From the IMG/VR virus record IMGVR_UViG_3300029922_000073, positions 1 through 60,263 of that record: a stretch of DNA of 60,263 bases; one strand, 5' to 3'. Below the pieces are notes generated by a model. The model saw only the letters and a list, made by a program, of their open reading frames with translations, made no database searches and was not told the origin of the DNA. This document shows, one piece after another, positions 60,030 through 60,263 of the stretch. The stretch is from a virus. A program made the translations under genes and the position numbers. Numbering within the stretch: the first letter of the stretch is position 1; every line of letters begins with the position of its first letter.

Positions 60030-60263
60030 ATGACTGAAAAATCACAAGCAGAACTAGAAATCGAAGCCCTGGCGGATGTTTTTAACATCGCCACGACGGG
60101 ATTTGATGAGTTTTATAAAACTGCCAAAGAAAAAGACAAAGGCGACTACAGCAAGGCTGCATCTGCGGGCTACTACAGCACGGCTGCATCTGCGGGCGAC
60201 TACAGCACGGCTGCATCTGCGGGCGACTCCAGCACGGCTGCATCTGCGGGCTACTACAGCAAG
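60030..60263 (+). CDS. Repeat protein cut by the window edge, at least 78 aa
   Basis: After 37 residues (MTEKSQAELEIEAL...DEFYKTAKEKDK, shown in part) come 9-residue repeats GDYSKAASA, GYYSTAASA, GDYSTAASA, GDSSTAASA, GYYSK, still in frame at 60263. Such SAG(D/Y)YSTAA repeats are known from phage proteins of unknown role, often long. The 3 prime end is outside the window. Confidence 0.75.
   Translation, partial: MTEKSQAELEIEALADVFNIATTGFDEFYKTAKEKDKGDYSKAASAGYYSTAASAGDYSTAASAGDSSTAASAGYYSK
60141..60263 (+). repeat. 27-bp tandem repeat encoding GxYSTAASA
   Basis: Four full 27-base units plus part of a fifth, differing by single bases (GACTAC, TACTAC or GACTCC at the variable place). Likely continues beyond the window. 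Confidence 0.9.

Overview
The window is part of the genome of a tailed, podovirus-type phage. The host is most likely an alphaproteobacterium. The main sign is a phage-encoded GcrA-like regulator (14887-15315), a family restricted to that class, and the small-gene repertoire also resembles phages of that class. The structural block has the T7/BPP-1-like podovirus order: portal, scaffold, capsid, two tail tubular proteins, internal virion proteins including a GNAT-like and a muramidase protein, and a tail spike. No integrase or lysogeny repressor was seen. No phage RNA polymerase or replicative DNA polymerase was seen either; they may lie outside the window. The right edge cuts a gene, so this is not a complete unit.

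Layout. (1) 21-5975, plus strand: a compressed string of small early genes, mostly joined by ATGA or TAATG overlaps, including a PPCQ-motif methyltransferase-like protein and a Gly/Ser repeat protein. (2) 5991-7589: a sigma70-type promoter, two structured RNAs and a Ro60/TROVE protein. I read this as a phage Ro60-Y RNA locus; the second RNA carries a circularly permuted tRNA-like domain. (3) 7649-15315, plus strand: replication and recombination genes (Toprim/helicase, RusA, Sak4-like ATPase, DUF669-like protein, Cas4-like nuclease, SF2 helicase), ending with GcrA and a bidirectional terminator. (4) 48437-15353, minus strand: the late block running from terminase through head, portal, tail and internal virion proteins to tail spike and lysis (endolysin, holin, Rz with nested Rz1). 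(5) 48701-51213, plus strand: a small gene and 23 tRNA genes covering every amino acid except Cys. (6) 51232-53317: a SpeD-like protein facing a leftward operon that includes a probable Acb2-type anti-CBASS protein. (7) 53318-60263, plus strand: many small, probably host-takeover genes behind sigma70-like promoters, with GC-rich hairpins, a sliding-clamp-like protein, an HTH protein behind a 20-bp palindrome, and a repeat protein running off the end.

Regulation. Two promoter classes can be seen. Early-type promoters have TTGACA-like -35 boxes 16-18 bp from the -10. A second class in front of late genes and the tRNA/SpeD region has no -35 box but has GAATC, a GANTC site, 3-4 bp upstream of the -10, often with an extended -10 TG. 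GcrA proteins act on GANTC sites with sigma70. The simplest model is that phage GcrA, made at the end of the replication operon, switches on these promoters. Several of them place the start codon at or next to the predicted +1, giving leaderless mRNAs.
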